Shown: positions 8,500-17,833, numbered from the stretch's first letter. The stretch is 64,000 nt of DNA from Clostridia bacterium (GCA_900764105.1 CAAFMS010000007.1:186001-250000), one strand, 5' to 3'. Notes: generated from the sequence alone by a model not told the origin. A program made the numbers and translations.

Positions 8500-10275
8500 T
8501 TAAATATTTTCAAATTCTTCCAAAGTATCTTCAAACGACTTCATAGCCGCTTTGAAAGCGTCTTTCTCGTTCAGGTCAACGCCTGCGAGTTTCAGAAGTT
8601 CGACGGGGCTGTCCGAACCGCCAGAAGACAGGAACCTGAAGTAGTCCTCAACAGCCTTATCGCCCTCTTTATAAATTCTCTCTGCGATAGAAATCGCGCT
8701 TATTATTCCCGTCGCGTATTTATAAACGTAGAAGGAAGTATAGAAATGCGGTATTCTCGCCCACTCGTAAGCGATCTCGTCGTCGGATACTATGTCGTTA
8801 CCGTAATATTTCTTGTTAAGTTCGAGGTACTTACCGTTAAGGAAATCTTTCGTGAGCGGAACGCCCTTTTCCGCCGCGTCGTGAGCGATATACTCGAATT
8901 CGGCGAACATGGTCTGACGATAAAGGGTGGTTCTTATCATATCCATATAATAAGAACAGAGATATTTTTTAAGCGACTTGCTTTCGGTGTTTTTAAGCAG
9001 ATACTTCAAAAGCAACACTTCGTTTACCGTACTTGCTACTTCCGCTACGAAAATCTTGTAATCGCACTTCGATTTCGGTTGAGCGGCGTCTGATTTGTAA
9101 GAGTGAATAGAATGTCCGAGTTCGTGAGCGATAGTGAAAATATCGTGTATCGTCGGCTGATAGTTCAAAAGAACGTAAGGATGCGGAAGAGCGTAAACGC
9201 AGATACTGTACGCGCCGCTTCTCTTGCCGTCAGTCTCTTCGACGTCTATCCACCCTTCGTCGTGAGCGGTCTGCAAAAGTTTGCCGTAATCTTCGCCGAG
9301 CGGAGCCAATCCTTTTCTTACAAGTTTGAACGCGTCTTCGTAAGGCATTGTTAAATCTTCGTTCTTGACAATCGGCGTGTAAATGTCATACATGTGCATT
9401 TCGTCTAAGCCGAGAGCCTTTTTCCTGTCCGCGATATACCTGTGCATAAGCGGAAGACCGTCGTGAACGCACTCTAAAAGGTTTTCGTAAACTCTTGCCG
9501 AAACGTCTTCGTTTTCGAGAGCCTGCGAAAGGCAGCTGTCGTATTTTCTTACCTTAGAAAGGAAAACGTCCTTGTTTACGTTGCCTATATAGGTAGCGGA
9601 AATGGTGTTGATAAGCGAAATATAGGCTTTATAGTACGCTTTAAACGCCCTTTCTCTTACGTCTCTGTCTTCAGACTGCAAAAGTAAACCGTACATTCCG
9701 TGCGTGACTTTGACAGGCTTTCCGTCCACGTCGATAGTCGGGAACGGCATATCGGCGTTATCTATCATAGAGAAAATGTCGTGAAAACCGCCGAACACCT
9801 GTCCTCCCATTGCGAGTACGTTCTCGCTTTCTTTCGAAAGAACGTGCTTTTTGCGTTTCAGAAGGCATTTAAGGTTGTAATCGTAATCTTTAAAATCGGG
9901 ATCGGCGATTACCTCCTCGAGATATTTTTCGGGAAGAGACGTAAGTTCGGGAGTTATAAACGATATGCTCGAACTGTACGATATAATCACGTTTTCGACT
10001 CTCGTTAAAAGAGCCTGCGACTCGGAATCTCTCGTGTCGAGATCCTTTTTCATATAGGCGTAAACGTCGAGTTTTTCGAGGTCGGTATCGATCTCGTCCA
10101 TCTTTTTAAGGCACTCCAAAAGCGTCTTTTTGTCAGAAAGTTTACCCTCGTACGCGGACATATCGGCAATTTTCGACACCTTGTCCAAAAGCGCGTCGAA
10201 TTCCGCAGCGTCCTTAAAAATATCGGTAAGTCTCCATTTGAGATTCTCCGCAACTTCGTTTCTGTTTTTTGACAT
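8500..10275 (-). CDS. pepF: Oligoendopeptidase F (M3 family)
   Basis: Cytoplasmic zinc metallopeptidase that cleaves short peptides. The 591-residue protein shows the M3 zinc motif HELGH at 384-388 with the downstream glutamate ligand in FVAEVAST (about 412), and the conserved C-terminal segment on substrate contact (ARIPHFYTSFYVYKYATG). Length is typical of PepF. No signal peptide. It could process peptides delivered by the Opp importer at 34406-42836, but that link is inference only. Confidence 0.93.
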   Translation of the reverse strand: MSKNRNEVAENLKWRLTDIFKDAAEFDALLDKVSKIADMSAYEGKLSDKKTLLECLKKMDEIDTDLEKLDVYAYMKKDLDTRDSESQALLTRVENVIISYSSSISFITPELTSLPEKYLEEVIADPDFKDYDYNLKCLLKRKKHVLSKESENVLAMGGQVFGGFHDIFSMIDNADMPFPTIDVDGKPVKVTHGMYGLLLQSEDRDVRERAFKAYYKAYISLINTISATYIGNVNKDVFLSKVRKYDSCLSQALENEDVSARVYENLLECVHDGLPLMHRYIADRKKALGLDEMHMYDIYTPIVKNEDLTMPYEDAFKLVRKGLAPLGEDYGKLLQTAHDEGWIDVEETDGKRSGAYSICVYALPHPYVLLNYQPTIHDIFTIAHELGHSIHSYKSDAAQPKSKCDYKIFVAEVASTVNEVLLLKYLLKNTESKSLKKYLCSYYMDMIRTTLYRQTMFAEFEYIAHDAAEKGVPLTKDFLNGKYLELNKKYYGNDIVSDDEIAYEWARIPHFYTSFYVYKYATGIISAISIAERIYKEGDKAVEDYFRFLSSGGSDSPVELLKLAGVDLNEKDAFKAAMKSFEDTLEEFENI

Positions 10276-10292
10276 AATGTTGTCCTCCGTTT

Positions 10293-10856
10293 TTATTTAT
10301 TTGGCATTTCCTCGAAAACGTCTTCTTCGCTTTTAAGTCCGTAAGAAAGAAGGACGTTCGAGTAAGTAACGTATTTAATAATGTCTCCGTTTTTTAAATT
10401 CGGCATAGGCTTTTCCTTATCGACGAGAACGTGTCTCCGCATATACTCCTGCGTTTTGTCAGACCATTCGAGTACGACCATAACGCGGAAATCTACGTTT
10501 CCGACCTCGTTTATATACCCTTCGTTCTGCAAAAACGTACTCTCGTTCATAATTTTCTGCCCTGTCTTAACGTCTTCGAGAAGCCTGAAATAATATTTCG
10601 CCCTCTTGTAAGGTATTCCGAGATATACGAATGAAAATATGATTTCCACGCCCGTTATAACGCATACCAGAGCAAGATATAAGTTCTTTTTTGCCGCAAG
10701 CTCGGGGGTACTTAAATACGGCAATTCCAGAAAGAATATGAAAAAAGTTACGCAGGCGGCTAATCCCACGCCGATTATCGCAAGGTAAATGTAGAAAAGT
10801 CTTTGTTTTAATTTCAAAGCGTTTTCATAATCGCTTTCGGTATATACGTTCGTCAT
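10293..10856 (-). CDS. Small membrane protein of unknown function
   Basis: A 187-residue protein that I do not recognise. Two hydrophobic helices (about residues 21-44 and 61-81) are followed by a soluble domain of about 100 residues, probably cytoplasmic (VLVDKEKPMPNLKNGD segment, beta-rich). Its start overlaps the degV-family stop by 4 bp (ATGA), so it is translated with that gene, and pepF follows 17 bp downstream. No signal peptide cleavage site or lipobox is seen. Confidence 0.7.
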   Translation of the reverse strand: MTNVYTESDYENALKLKQRLFYIYLAIIGVGLAACVTFFIFFLELPYLSTPELAAKKNLYLALVCVITGVEIIFSFVYLGIPYKRAKYYFRLLEDVKTGQKIMNESTFLQNEGYINEVGNVDFRVMVVLEWSDKTQEYMRRHVLVDKEKPMPNLKNGDIIKYVTYSNVLLSYGLKSEEDVFEEMPNK

Positions 10857-11698
10857 TTATTGTAAAAAATCACTCCTATGGTATTGTAACCGCAATGGCT
10901 CGTAACCGTACTGCCCGCAGTCGTTTCTATAACTTCGTCGAACTTAAATAAATTCTTCACGCTATCCGCAACGAGGTCGATGAGTTCTCTGTCGGACGGG
11001 CTGTGAGTTATAAAGCACCTCTTCGGATCGTAGTTCGGATTTTCATCCGCAATATCTTTGACGTACTGCGTGAGACAGCGAGCCATATTGCCCATGTATT
11101 TTTTCTTTACTCCGAGCGCGCCGTCGCTTATGGCAATCGACGGGTGGATTTTAAGAACTTTGGAAGCAACCATCGCAACCGACGAACATCTTCCGCCCTT
11201 ATGAAGAAAATCGAGCCTGTCAACGACGAAAGATATCTGAGATTTATCTCTTTTCGCCTCTATTTCGCCAATTATCTCCTCTGCGGTTTTGCCTTCTTTC
11301 AAAAGGTCGCAGGCTTCAAGTAATTGTATGCCCTGTCCAGAAGAGAGCGAATAGGAATCGACGACGAATACGTTTTTGAGTTCCTCTGCCGCTTTAACCG
11401 CGTTCGAATAACACGAAGAAGCCTTAGACGATATGCAGAAGTGAATAACCTGCTCGTTATTTTCGAGAAGTTTTTCAAAATACTCCTTGTATGCGTAAAT
11501 ACCCGTCGCGGCAGTTTTCGGAAGAACGTTCGTTTTTTCAACGTACTCCAAAACCCCGTTCGCGTCTATATCTATCGTGTCTCTGTGTTCTTCCGTACCG
11601 AGTAAAATAGTTATCGGACAAAGAGAAATTCCGTTTTCGTCGATTATGCTTTGCGGCAAAGCGCAGGTAGTGTCTGAAGAAATCAGTATTTTTTTCAT
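10853..11698 (-). CDS. DegV family protein (fatty-acid-binding, FakB-like)
   Basis: The 281-residue DegV fold binds a fatty acid; characterised family members (FakB) present it to the kinase FakA for phosphorylation. Typical motifs are visible: ISSDTTCALP at the N-terminus, SSKASSCYSNA near residue 90, SYSLSSGQG near residue 118, and DRLDFLHKGGRCS (about 163-175). No fakA-like gene lies in this window. It is followed by an overlapping membrane-protein gene. Family is secure; in-cell role inferred. Confidence 0.9.
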   Translation of the reverse strand: MKKILISSDTTCALPQSIIDENGISLCPITILLGTEEHRDTIDIDANGVLEYVEKTNVLPKTAATGIYAYKEYFEKLLENNEQVIHFCISSKASSCYSNAVKAAEELKNVFVVDSYSLSSGQGIQLLEACDLLKEGKTAEEIIGEIEAKRDKSQISFVVDRLDFLHKGGRCSSVAMVASKVLKIHPSIAISDGALGVKKKYMGNMARCLTQYVKDIADENPNYDPKRCFITHSPSDRELIDLVADSVKNLFKFDEVIETTAGSTVTSHCGYNTIGVIFYNK

Positions 11699-11730
11699 AT
11701 TATTGTTCTCCGTAAATCATTAGTATTTTT

Positions 11731-12396
11731 TTATTTAAGACCGATAAAAGATCGGGCTTTCAGACTGAGGTCGGACCAGAAAACGTAGTATTTTTTTATT
11801 CTTTCCCGATTTTTTATCGACCACTCGGGAATAACCCCGACCACGTCGTCAAGAGTAATACCTTTCAACTCGCGGTCCACGTCCTGTTTTCTGCTGTCGT
11901 GGCTGTTGCTTCTGTTGTCGCCCATAAAGAATATTTCATTGTCTCCGAGCGTTATTTCCGCGCCGCCGCGAAAGTCCTCGCTATCTCTCAGTCCGCTTGC
12001 GACGTAAGGTTCGTCAAGCAGCGTGAAATTTTCTTCGCCCGCTTTTCGAAGGTATACTCTTCCGCTCTTTATTTTCAGAGTGTCCCCGGGCATGCCGATT
12101 ATTCTCTTGATGTAATTCTTTTTCGCGTTGATTTTTATAATTACCACGTCTCCCCTTTCGGGCTTCGCGAGTTTGTCCATCATAAGCCAGTCGTCGTTGT
12201 AAATCGTGTAATTCATAGAATCTCCCACGATATTGACGGGCGACAGCCAGAACGCCTGAACAAACGAATAGGAAAGCATCAGAATCGCAAGTACAAGGAG
12301 TACGACGTCGAAAACGCTTGTTTTCTCGTATTTTTCCCGACCTAAAAGCCTCGGTGATAACGCCTTGCGCGTATTTTGTATTTCGCCGTTTTCCAT
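11731..12396 (-). CDS. lepB: Signal peptidase I
   Basis: Membrane-bound serine protease that removes signal peptides of exported proteins. The 221-residue Gram-positive type has one N-terminal transmembrane helix (about 28-50), the catalytic serine in GDSMNYT (Ser59), the general base lysine in YIKRIIGMPGD (Lys97) and the box GDNRSNSHDSR (about 159-169). It sits 1 bp downstream of the esterase-like gene in the same operon. A separate Ser-His S26 protein is encoded at 27084. Confidence 0.94.
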   Translation of the reverse strand: MENGEIQNTRKALSPRLLGREKYEKTSVFDVVLLVLAILMLSYSFVQAFWLSPVNIVGDSMNYTIYNDDWLMMDKLAKPERGDVVIIKINAKKNYIKRIIGMPGDTLKIKSGRVYLRKAGEENFTLLDEPYVASGLRDSEDFRGGAEITLGDNEIFFMGDNRSNSHDSRKQDVDRELKGITLDDVVGVIPEWSIKNRERIKKYYVFWSDLSLKARSFIGLK

Positions 12397-12397
12397 T

Positions 12398-14077
12398 TTA
12401 AATTATCAGAATATTGTTGACCGCATATTTCCCGTCCGATTCTATCCGAAGCGCGAAAATGCTTCCGAAGTCGCGTATGCTCATACCTTCGACAGATTTG
12501 AAATCGCCCGTTTTAACGGTAACGTTCTGCCAGAATCCTCCGCTTTTAAGATCGAACGAGTAAAGAAACTCTTTTACGCCCGCCGAAGTATTCGCCATAA
12601 ACACGAGCCTTACCACGCAGAATTCCGCGCTGTAAAAGTCCATTTTGAGTATGGAATTTTCGTCAACCTTACAGGACGGCTCGCTGAATTTGTAACTGAT
12701 AAGTCCGCAATGGCTATACGCGCCGCTAATGCCGTTCGCGCCATTGACAAGTTCTATAAACCTGCCTTCGTCCACAAAAATACCGTTTACTCCCTCGGCG
12801 TTTTTATCGTAGAAAGTTATACCGTCGAGACCGTCTCTGCTCGAATATACGAGATTCGATTTCTTCGACGACTCTCCGTCCGTTTTTTTGTACGCGAGTT
12901 TCGACGAAACGGTAACACCGTTTTTATATCTCACTACAGCGAAGGCGAACACGTTCCGAGTGCTGCCGCTCACGATGTACTCGAATTCCTTTTCACCCTC
13001 CGCCGCGTCTCCTACGAAGTTACAGAAGTTCCAGTTACGAAGAGCCGAATTCATAACTCCCTCGTTTATGTAAACTTTCGCATCCTCGACTTTCGCCTCG
13101 GTAGAATATTTCAGTTTTATGGAAAGGTAGTTTCCGTCCTTTTCTATCGCCACTTCGGGCGTAGACGGGAACACAACGTTCGATTTGCCGAATTCTTTCA
13201 ACAGAAACAGTTCGGAATCCCTCTTACAATACTCGTCGAGATACTCGTTAAAACTCGGCGCGAAATTAAAAGAACACTTCACGTCCGTAGCGAGTCTCGA
13301 AAGGGTATCGAGCGATCTGTCGAAATCAAAGTTTTCGCTGTTCGTGGAGGTCAAAAACAACACGGGGCAACTGACGTACTGCGCGTAGGCGTGAGCGTCT
13401 ACCGCCGCTATAAATTTCCGTCTCTCCTCGTTCATCTCGAAATCTTTTTCGGCGAACTTGGGCATACCCTTATAAGCCGACCAGCCCGCTCCGAACATAA
13501 GCACGGCGCAACCGATACGATTGTCAACGGCGGCGGTCTGCCAGCCTATATTCGCGCCGTTCTTGACGCCGATAAGCCCTATTTTTGAAGCGGTCGGCGC
13601 AAGTTCTTTCAGAAAGGTTACGGCGTACCTCGCGACCGCTACCCACTCGTACCAGCAAGTCTCTCTCGCGCTTCTGTCAACGAAGTCCATACTTCTGCCC
13701 CTCGTCTCGTAGTTGGCGTAAGAAACGGACTCGGGGTAAACCGTGTAATTATCCGCGCCGTCGCGCTTGCCGTACATATCGACCATGAGTACGTTGAAAC
13801 CGCATTTGACGTAGTCAAGAACCTGTTCGTAATTCAGTTTCGCCGTAACGTCGGGAATATATAAAACGCTATCGTGACTTTCGCCGTCGTCGGGAGTAAA
13901 ATACGTTCCGAATATTCTGACGCGTTCGTTTCCCACGGTTCTGCCCGAGAAAAAATACTCTCTGTGAATTACGCTGTCATAGCGTATTTCGCTGAGCATA
14001 TTAGCCTTTGTCGGCTGTGTTGCGTCAAAGCCCTCCCAGAGGGAAACGGGCGTTAAAAATGCAGACGTATGAATCAT
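12398..14077 (-). CDS. Alpha/beta-hydrolase-like protein lacking the nucleophile
   Basis: A 559-residue protein in two parts: an alpha/beta-hydrolase-like domain (about 1-300, resembling acetyl-xylan-esterase or dienelactone-hydrolase types) and a beta-rich C-terminal region (about 310-559) that may bind carbohydrate. I use the ATG at 14075-14077, preceded by GGAGA with a 5 bp gap, instead of an upstream ATG with no ribosome binding site that lies just after the -10. At the nucleophile elbow, where hydrolases have GxSxG, this protein reads GVKNGA (about 170-175), so the serine is replaced by lysine. No signal peptide. Function unknown; probably not a standard esterase. Confidence 0.75.
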   Translation of the reverse strand: MIHTSAFLTPVSLWEGFDATQPTKANMLSEIRYDSVIHREYFFSGRTVGNERVRIFGTYFTPDDGESHDSVLYIPDVTAKLNYEQVLDYVKCGFNVLMVDMYGKRDGADNYTVYPESVSYANYETRGRSMDFVDRSARETCWYEWVAVARYAVTFLKELAPTASKIGLIGVKNGANIGWQTAAVDNRIGCAVLMFGAGWSAYKGMPKFAEKDFEMNEERRKFIAAVDAHAYAQYVSCPVLFLTSTNSENFDFDRSLDTLSRLATDVKCSFNFAPSFNEYLDEYCKRDSELFLLKEFGKSNVVFPSTPEVAIEKDGNYLSIKLKYSTEAKVEDAKVYINEGVMNSALRNWNFCNFVGDAAEGEKEFEYIVSGSTRNVFAFAVVRYKNGVTVSSKLAYKKTDGESSKKSNLVYSSRDGLDGITFYDKNAEGVNGIFVDEGRFIELVNGANGISGAYSHCGLISYKFSEPSCKVDENSILKMDFYSAEFCVVRLVFMANTSAGVKEFLYSFDLKSGGFWQNVTVKTGDFKSVEGMSIRDFGSIFALRIESDGKYAVNNILII

Positions 14078-14121
14078 TGTGTCTCCGATGTATTTTATTA
14101 TATATAATATTAACATCTATG

Positions 14122-14127
14122 ATTATA
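14122..14127 (-). promoter_or_regulatory. Probable -10 element for the minus-strand operon
   Basis: TATAAT on the minus strand, 44 bp upstream of the preferred hydrolase-gene start. No convincing -35 is present at 16-18 bp; TTGTCG lies 20 bp upstream. It is the only good -10 candidate in front of the genes that run from 14077 to pgi. Confidence 0.5.
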
Positions 14128-14227
14128 CTACATTTTTTAAAATTTTGCGACAAATATTAAGCGTTTTTTTGACATTTTATAAAATTTTTTCATAATTTTG
14201 TCAATCTCCGCAATATAATCGTTAATC

Positions 14228-14320
14228 CGTAAATTACGCCTTCGTCGGCTTACGTTTCGTAATAATCTTCAAAATCAACGTAAATATCGGAAAATATCAA
14301 ATGTTTTACGTTTAACGTAA
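14228..14320. promoter_or_regulatory. Cluster of three TTACG/CGTAA palindromes
   Basis: The divergent 417-bp region between the hydrolase gene and the dnaD-like gene is AT-rich and holds no gene. It contains three palindromes built from the same half-site: CGTAA-A-TTACG (14228-14238), TTACG-TTT-CGTAA (14250-14262) and TTACGTT-T-AACGTAA (14306-14320), plus a lone CGTAA half-site near 14279. They look like operator sites for one dimeric regulator acting on one or both divergent promoters. No DnaA box was seen. Confidence 0.5.
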
Positions 14321-14405
14321 GAATATTTTACAAAAAATTGCGTTGCGTTCGTTTTTAATACTTTACACTAAATGTTGTGTTTTGTTTCGGCGAACGGAAA
14401 AAAAC

Positions 14406-14434
14406 TTGATTTTTAAAAAATAAAGTAATAAAAT
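14406..14434 (+). promoter_or_regulatory. Promoter for dnaD-like/dnaI operon
   Basis: TTGATT at 14406-14411, a 17 bp spacer and TAAAAT at 14429-14434, with the gene start 60 bp downstream. A GGAG ribosome binding site (CGGAGAAACAATG) precedes the ATG at 14495. Confidence 0.65.
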
Positions 14435-14494
14435 ATACAAGCGTATTATGCGGCGAAAAGCAAAACGACAAAACTTATTCGTCACGGAGAAACA

Positions 14495-15910
14495 ATGCCT
14501 TTTTGTTCATTTACAAAGGATTCGGTAACGAACGCTTCTACGATTATCGATAATAAATTCATCGCTTCGTACCTACCCGAAGCGAACGGAGACGCCGTCA
14601 AGGTTTACCTTTACGGGCTTTTCGTATGTCAGACGAGCGACGAAGATATTACGTTCGACAAGTTCTGTGAAAACGTAAAACTCGAAAAAGAAGAGGTTTG
14701 CGACTGCTTTAAATTCTGGGAAGAATTAGGGATCGTGAACGTTATTTCCGAAGAACCGTTTATTGTAAGATACCTTCCCGTAACCTCGGCGAGACCGAAA
14801 AAATACAACGCCGAAAAATACGGCGAGTTCAACAAGGCTTTGCAGGTCCTTATCCCAGAGAGAATGATAACGACGAACGAATACTCTTCGTACTTCTCCC
14901 TGATGGAAGAAAACTCGGTCAAACCCGAGGCTCTTTTAATGATCGTCAAGTACTGCGTAGACTTAAAGGGCGGCGCGATAGGCTGTAAGTACATATTGAA
15001 AGTTGCGGGCGACTTTATAGCAAGAGGCATTACGACAACCTCTAAAATCGAAAAGGAATTATCCGACTACTCTATGCGTTCGGGAGAATTCGCTTCGCTT
15101 ATGAGCGTCGTTTGTCCGAACAGAAAGCCGCAAATCGAAGATTTGAAACTCTTCGAAAAATGGAACAAAAAACTGCTCTACGATATCGACGTAATAGAAT
15201 TTATCGCAAAAACCGCAAAAATTAAAAGCGTGGAAAAACTCGATAAGGAAATAGAATTTCTATACGCCAACAAGAAATTTTCGGAAAGCGAAATAGCAGA
15301 TTATTACAAGTCGAAAAACAAGACGAACGAAATAGCGTTTGCCGTAAACAGAGCGCTTTCCGTTTACACGGAGGTTATCGATCCCGTATCCGAAAACTAC
15401 GTAACGCCGTGGCTCAATATGGGTTACGACGAGGAAACTCTCGTATTTATTGCGACATACTGTTTCAAAAAGAACAGGCGTTCGTTAGAAGAAATGAACG
15501 AAATAATCGAGAAACTTTATAAAAACGGCTTGATAACCCTGAAATCCATAACGGAATACTTAAAGGCAATCTCGTTAGACGACGAGTTCATCCGTTCTCT
15601 GCTCTCCGTTTGCGGACTTTCGAGAAGACCGACCGAATGGGACAGACAGAATTTAAAGACTTGGAGAGGATGGAACTTCTCGGACGAAATGATTGCCGAA
15701 GCGTGCAAAATCGCATCGGGTAAATCAAACCCGATGGCTTACGTTAACGCCGTCCTTTCGGGGTGGAAATCGGACGGGATATTTATACCCGATAAGATAC
15801 CTACATCCCCGCGGACGGAACGCAGAAGCGGCTCGGCGATAAAGACAAGAAACTACACGAAGGAGGAGTTCGACGCTCTCATCGACAACATTGACGACGT
15901 CGAGTTTTAA
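14495..15910 (+). CDS. DnaD-domain replication initiation protein
   Basis: Primosomal protein of the DnaD/DnaB(Bsu) family that helps load the replicative helicase. An N-terminal winged-helix domain (about 15-100) is followed by repeated alpha-helical DnaD C-terminal-like units; similar W..........LY....FS.. patterns recur around 218-275, 305-358 and 388-428, ending in AYVNAVLSGWKSDGI. At 471 residues it is much longer than Bacillus DnaD (about 230) and close to Bacillus DnaB, consistent with a fused or multi-unit clostridial form. It lies 2 bp upstream of the helicase loader gene. Confidence 0.85.
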   Translation: MPFCSFTKDSVTNASTIIDNKFIASYLPEANGDAVKVYLYGLFVCQTSDEDITFDKFCENVKLEKEEVCDCFKFWEELGIVNVISEEPFIVRYLPVTSARPKKYNAEKYGEFNKALQVLIPERMITTNEYSSYFSLMEENSVKPEALLMIVKYCVDLKGGAIGCKYILKVAGDFIARGITTTSKIEKELSDYSMRSGEFASLMSVVCPNRKPQIEDLKLFEKWNKKLLYDIDVIEFIAKTAKIKSVEKLDKEIEFLYANKKFSESEIADYYKSKNKTNEIAFAVNRALSVYTEVIDPVSENYVTPWLNMGYDEETLVFIATYCFKKNRRSLEEMNEIIEKLYKNGLITLKSITEYLKAISLDDEFIRSLLSVCGLSRRPTEWDRQNLKTWRGWNFSDEMIAEACKIASGKSNPMAYVNAVLSGWKSDGIFIPDKIPTSPRTERRSGSAIKTRNYTKEEFDALIDNIDDVEF

Positions 15911-15912
15911 AG

Positions 15913-16848
15913 ATGATTTACAGCGATTCTCTGCTCAAAGAAATTCGTTCGGAATACGATAACCGCAGAAAAAATGCCGAGGAGTCCGTCTCTTATTACG
16001 AGGAAATCTTAGAAAACGACGAAGAATATCTGAGCGCGTTGAACGATTTTAATTCGGCAAGACTTAAAAAAAGCAAAGCAAACTATTCGGGCGACCGAAA
16101 ACTTTTAAAAGAGGCAGAACAAGAACTTACGGAATCAAAAAAGAAAATGACCGCAAGAAAAAAGCAACTCGGCATTACCGATGATAAACTGACTCCGAAA
16201 TACCGCTGCCCTTACTGCAACGACAGCGGATACACTTCAGACGGAAAAAGATGCAAATGCTTCAATCAGGTTGCCACGCAGATTATTTTAAACGAACTCG
16301 GAATAGAAGAAAAACCCCTGCCCGACTTTTCGCAAACGAAATACGAGGACAAAAACGGGCTTAAAAAAATATACGAAAAATTCGCCGCATACTGCGACAA
16401 ATTCGGCAGAAACTCGAAAAATATCGTAATTTCGGGAAGCGTCGGAACGGGAAAAAGTTTTCTTTCGGGTTGCATAGCGAACGCGCTTAAAAAGAAAGAC
16501 TTTAACGTTATATTTATCACGGCTTCCGAACTCGACGTTATTTTTCTCAAGTATCACGTTTCGCCCGTGTATGAAAAATCGTTTTATCTGAGTATTCTGA
16601 CGGGTTGCGATATGCTCGTTATAGACGACCTCGGGACAGAACCGCTTTATAAAAACGTGACCGAGGAATATCTTCTGACGCTTTTTTCCGAGAGGAACGC
16701 GAAAGGAATGCCGTACATAGTAACCACCAACCTCGACCAGAATCAACTTTTGGACAGATACGGCGACAGAATTTTGTCGAGATTAAACGACAAAAAAACA
16801 GGCGTTCGCATAGAAATCAACGGCGAGGATTTAAGACGGCTTAAATAA
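15913..16848 (+). CDS. dnaI: Helicase loader DnaI/DnaC-like ATPase
   Basis: AAA+ ATPase that loads DnaB helicase onto DNA. The 311-residue protein has an N-terminal coiled coil (about 15-85), a four-cysteine zinc-binding site (Cys99, Cys102, Cys114, Cys116; the DnaI type), Walker A GSVGTGKS (175-182), Walker B LVIDDLG (235-241) and an SRL motif near 289-291 carrying the likely arginine finger. The pairing with a DnaD-family gene 2 bp upstream is standard in Firmicutes. Its partner helicase gene dnaB is at 6998-8485. Confidence 0.92.
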   Translation: MIYSDSLLKEIRSEYDNRRKNAEESVSYYEEILENDEEYLSALNDFNSARLKKSKANYSGDRKLLKEAEQELTESKKKMTARKKQLGITDDKLTPKYRCPYCNDSGYTSDGKRCKCFNQVATQIILNELGIEEKPLPDFSQTKYEDKNGLKKIYEKFAAYCDKFGRNSKNIVISGSVGTGKSFLSGCIANALKKKDFNVIFITASELDVIFLKYHVSPVYEKSFYLSILTGCDMLVIDDLGTEPLYKNVTEEYLLTLFSERNAKGMPYIVTTNLDQNQLLDRYGDRILSRLNDKKTGVRIEINGEDLRRLK

Positions 16849-16857
16849 AAAATACAA

Positions 16858-16909
16858 AAAAACTGCGGACGGCTCAATAAAGTCGATTCGCAGTTATTTT
16901 TTTTCTTTC
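16858..16909. terminator. Bidirectional terminator between dnaI and lysR-type gene
   Basis: AACTGCG and CGCAGTT arms, separated by about 25 bp, are flanked by an A-run on the left and a T-run on the right. It can therefore terminate the plus-strand dnaI transcript and the minus-strand lysR transcript. Confidence 0.75.
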
Positions 16910-16915
16910 ATTATC

Positions 16916-17815
16916 TTATTTGTATTGGTCGTCGTCGAGTATTCTGATAAACTCTTTCAACGCAAACGAGTGTTCCGCGCCCTCTTTACTTACAACCACG
17001 CCCGTCATTCTGAGCGGAAGTTTCGGCGTAACGTTAATTTCATATAATTCACGTCTGTTTAATTCATCGAGGACGTATCGTCTCGGCACGCATGCAATTC
17101 CCAATCCGTTTTTAGCCATCTCCACAAGAAGTTCAACGCTTCCTATTTCGAATTCGGGTACTATCGTGATGTTGAGGGATTCCAGAAAGTTGTATATTTC
17201 TTTCGCCGTAGTAGTACTGTTATCGAGCATAAGGACGGGATAATTCGGCATATCTTTAAGTTCGATGGTCTTGTCGAAAAGGTCGGAATATTTATCGGAA
17301 CAGACGAAAATATCCTCGATTTCACCCGTCTGACCCGTCAGAAGAATATCTTTGTCGTATACGGGCAGGTTTATAAGCCCCACATCCGCTTTATGCGATT
17401 TTATAAGTTCGATAGTCTCTTTCGAAGTACTGTCTTTAAGCGTAATGGTAACGTTCGGATAGAGTTCGTGATATTTTTTTATATATCTCATCAAAAAATG
17501 AGTAATATTTATGTCCGACGCGCTTATTCTCAGCGTTCCCGTCGCTATATTTCTGATTTCCTTGAACTTATCCTCCGCGCCATCGAGCATTTTCAAGGCT
17601 TGTTCTACAATAGAAAGCATCTGCACTCCGCCCGTTTCGGTGAGTTCCATTCCGCGACTTACCCTATTGAAAAGTTTACCGCCGAGTTGCGTTTCGAGTT
17701 GCTTAATTGCCTGCGAAACCGCAGGTTGCGATATATACAACTCTTCCGCCGCTTTCGTTAAACTTCCGCATTTCGCCACGGTGTAAAATACTCTGTAAAG
17801 GTCAAGATCTACCAT
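16916..17815 (-). CDS. LysR family transcriptional regulator
   Basis: A 299-residue DNA-binding regulator. The N-terminal winged helix-turn-helix (about 1-60, with TKAAEELYISQPAVSQAIKQLE) is followed by a periplasmic-binding-protein-like effector domain (about 90-290). The overall pattern resembles CysL/CbbR-type members. It follows mnmE by 18 bp in the same direction and is probably co-transcribed with it, so its targets may lie elsewhere. Effector unknown. Confidence 0.9.
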   Translation of the reverse strand: MVDLDLYRVFYTVAKCGSLTKAAEELYISQPAVSQAIKQLETQLGGKLFNRVSRGMELTETGGVQMLSIVEQALKMLDGAEDKFKEIRNIATGTLRISASDINITHFLMRYIKKYHELYPNVTITLKDSTSKETIELIKSHKADVGLINLPVYDKDILLTGQTGEIEDIFVCSDKYSDLFDKTIELKDMPNYPVLMLDNSTTTAKEIYNFLESLNITIVPEFEIGSVELLVEMAKNGLGIACVPRRYVLDELNRRELYEINVTPKLPLRMTGVVVSKEGAEHSFALKEFIRILDDDQYK

Positions 17816-17833
17816 TTGTCACTCCTCCGTTTC

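Noticed and set aside
12365..13588. A 407-codon plus-strand open frame
   Set aside because: It lies antisense to the hydrolase gene, has no recognisable domain and no ribosome binding site, and its composition (rich in Arg, Phe, Tyr) is that of a shadow frame.
14117..14494. Phase-variable or riboswitch region upstream of the dnaD-like gene
   Set aside because: The stretch is AT-rich with palindromes but shows no long stems, no terminator and no known aptamer sequence; operator sites explain it better.
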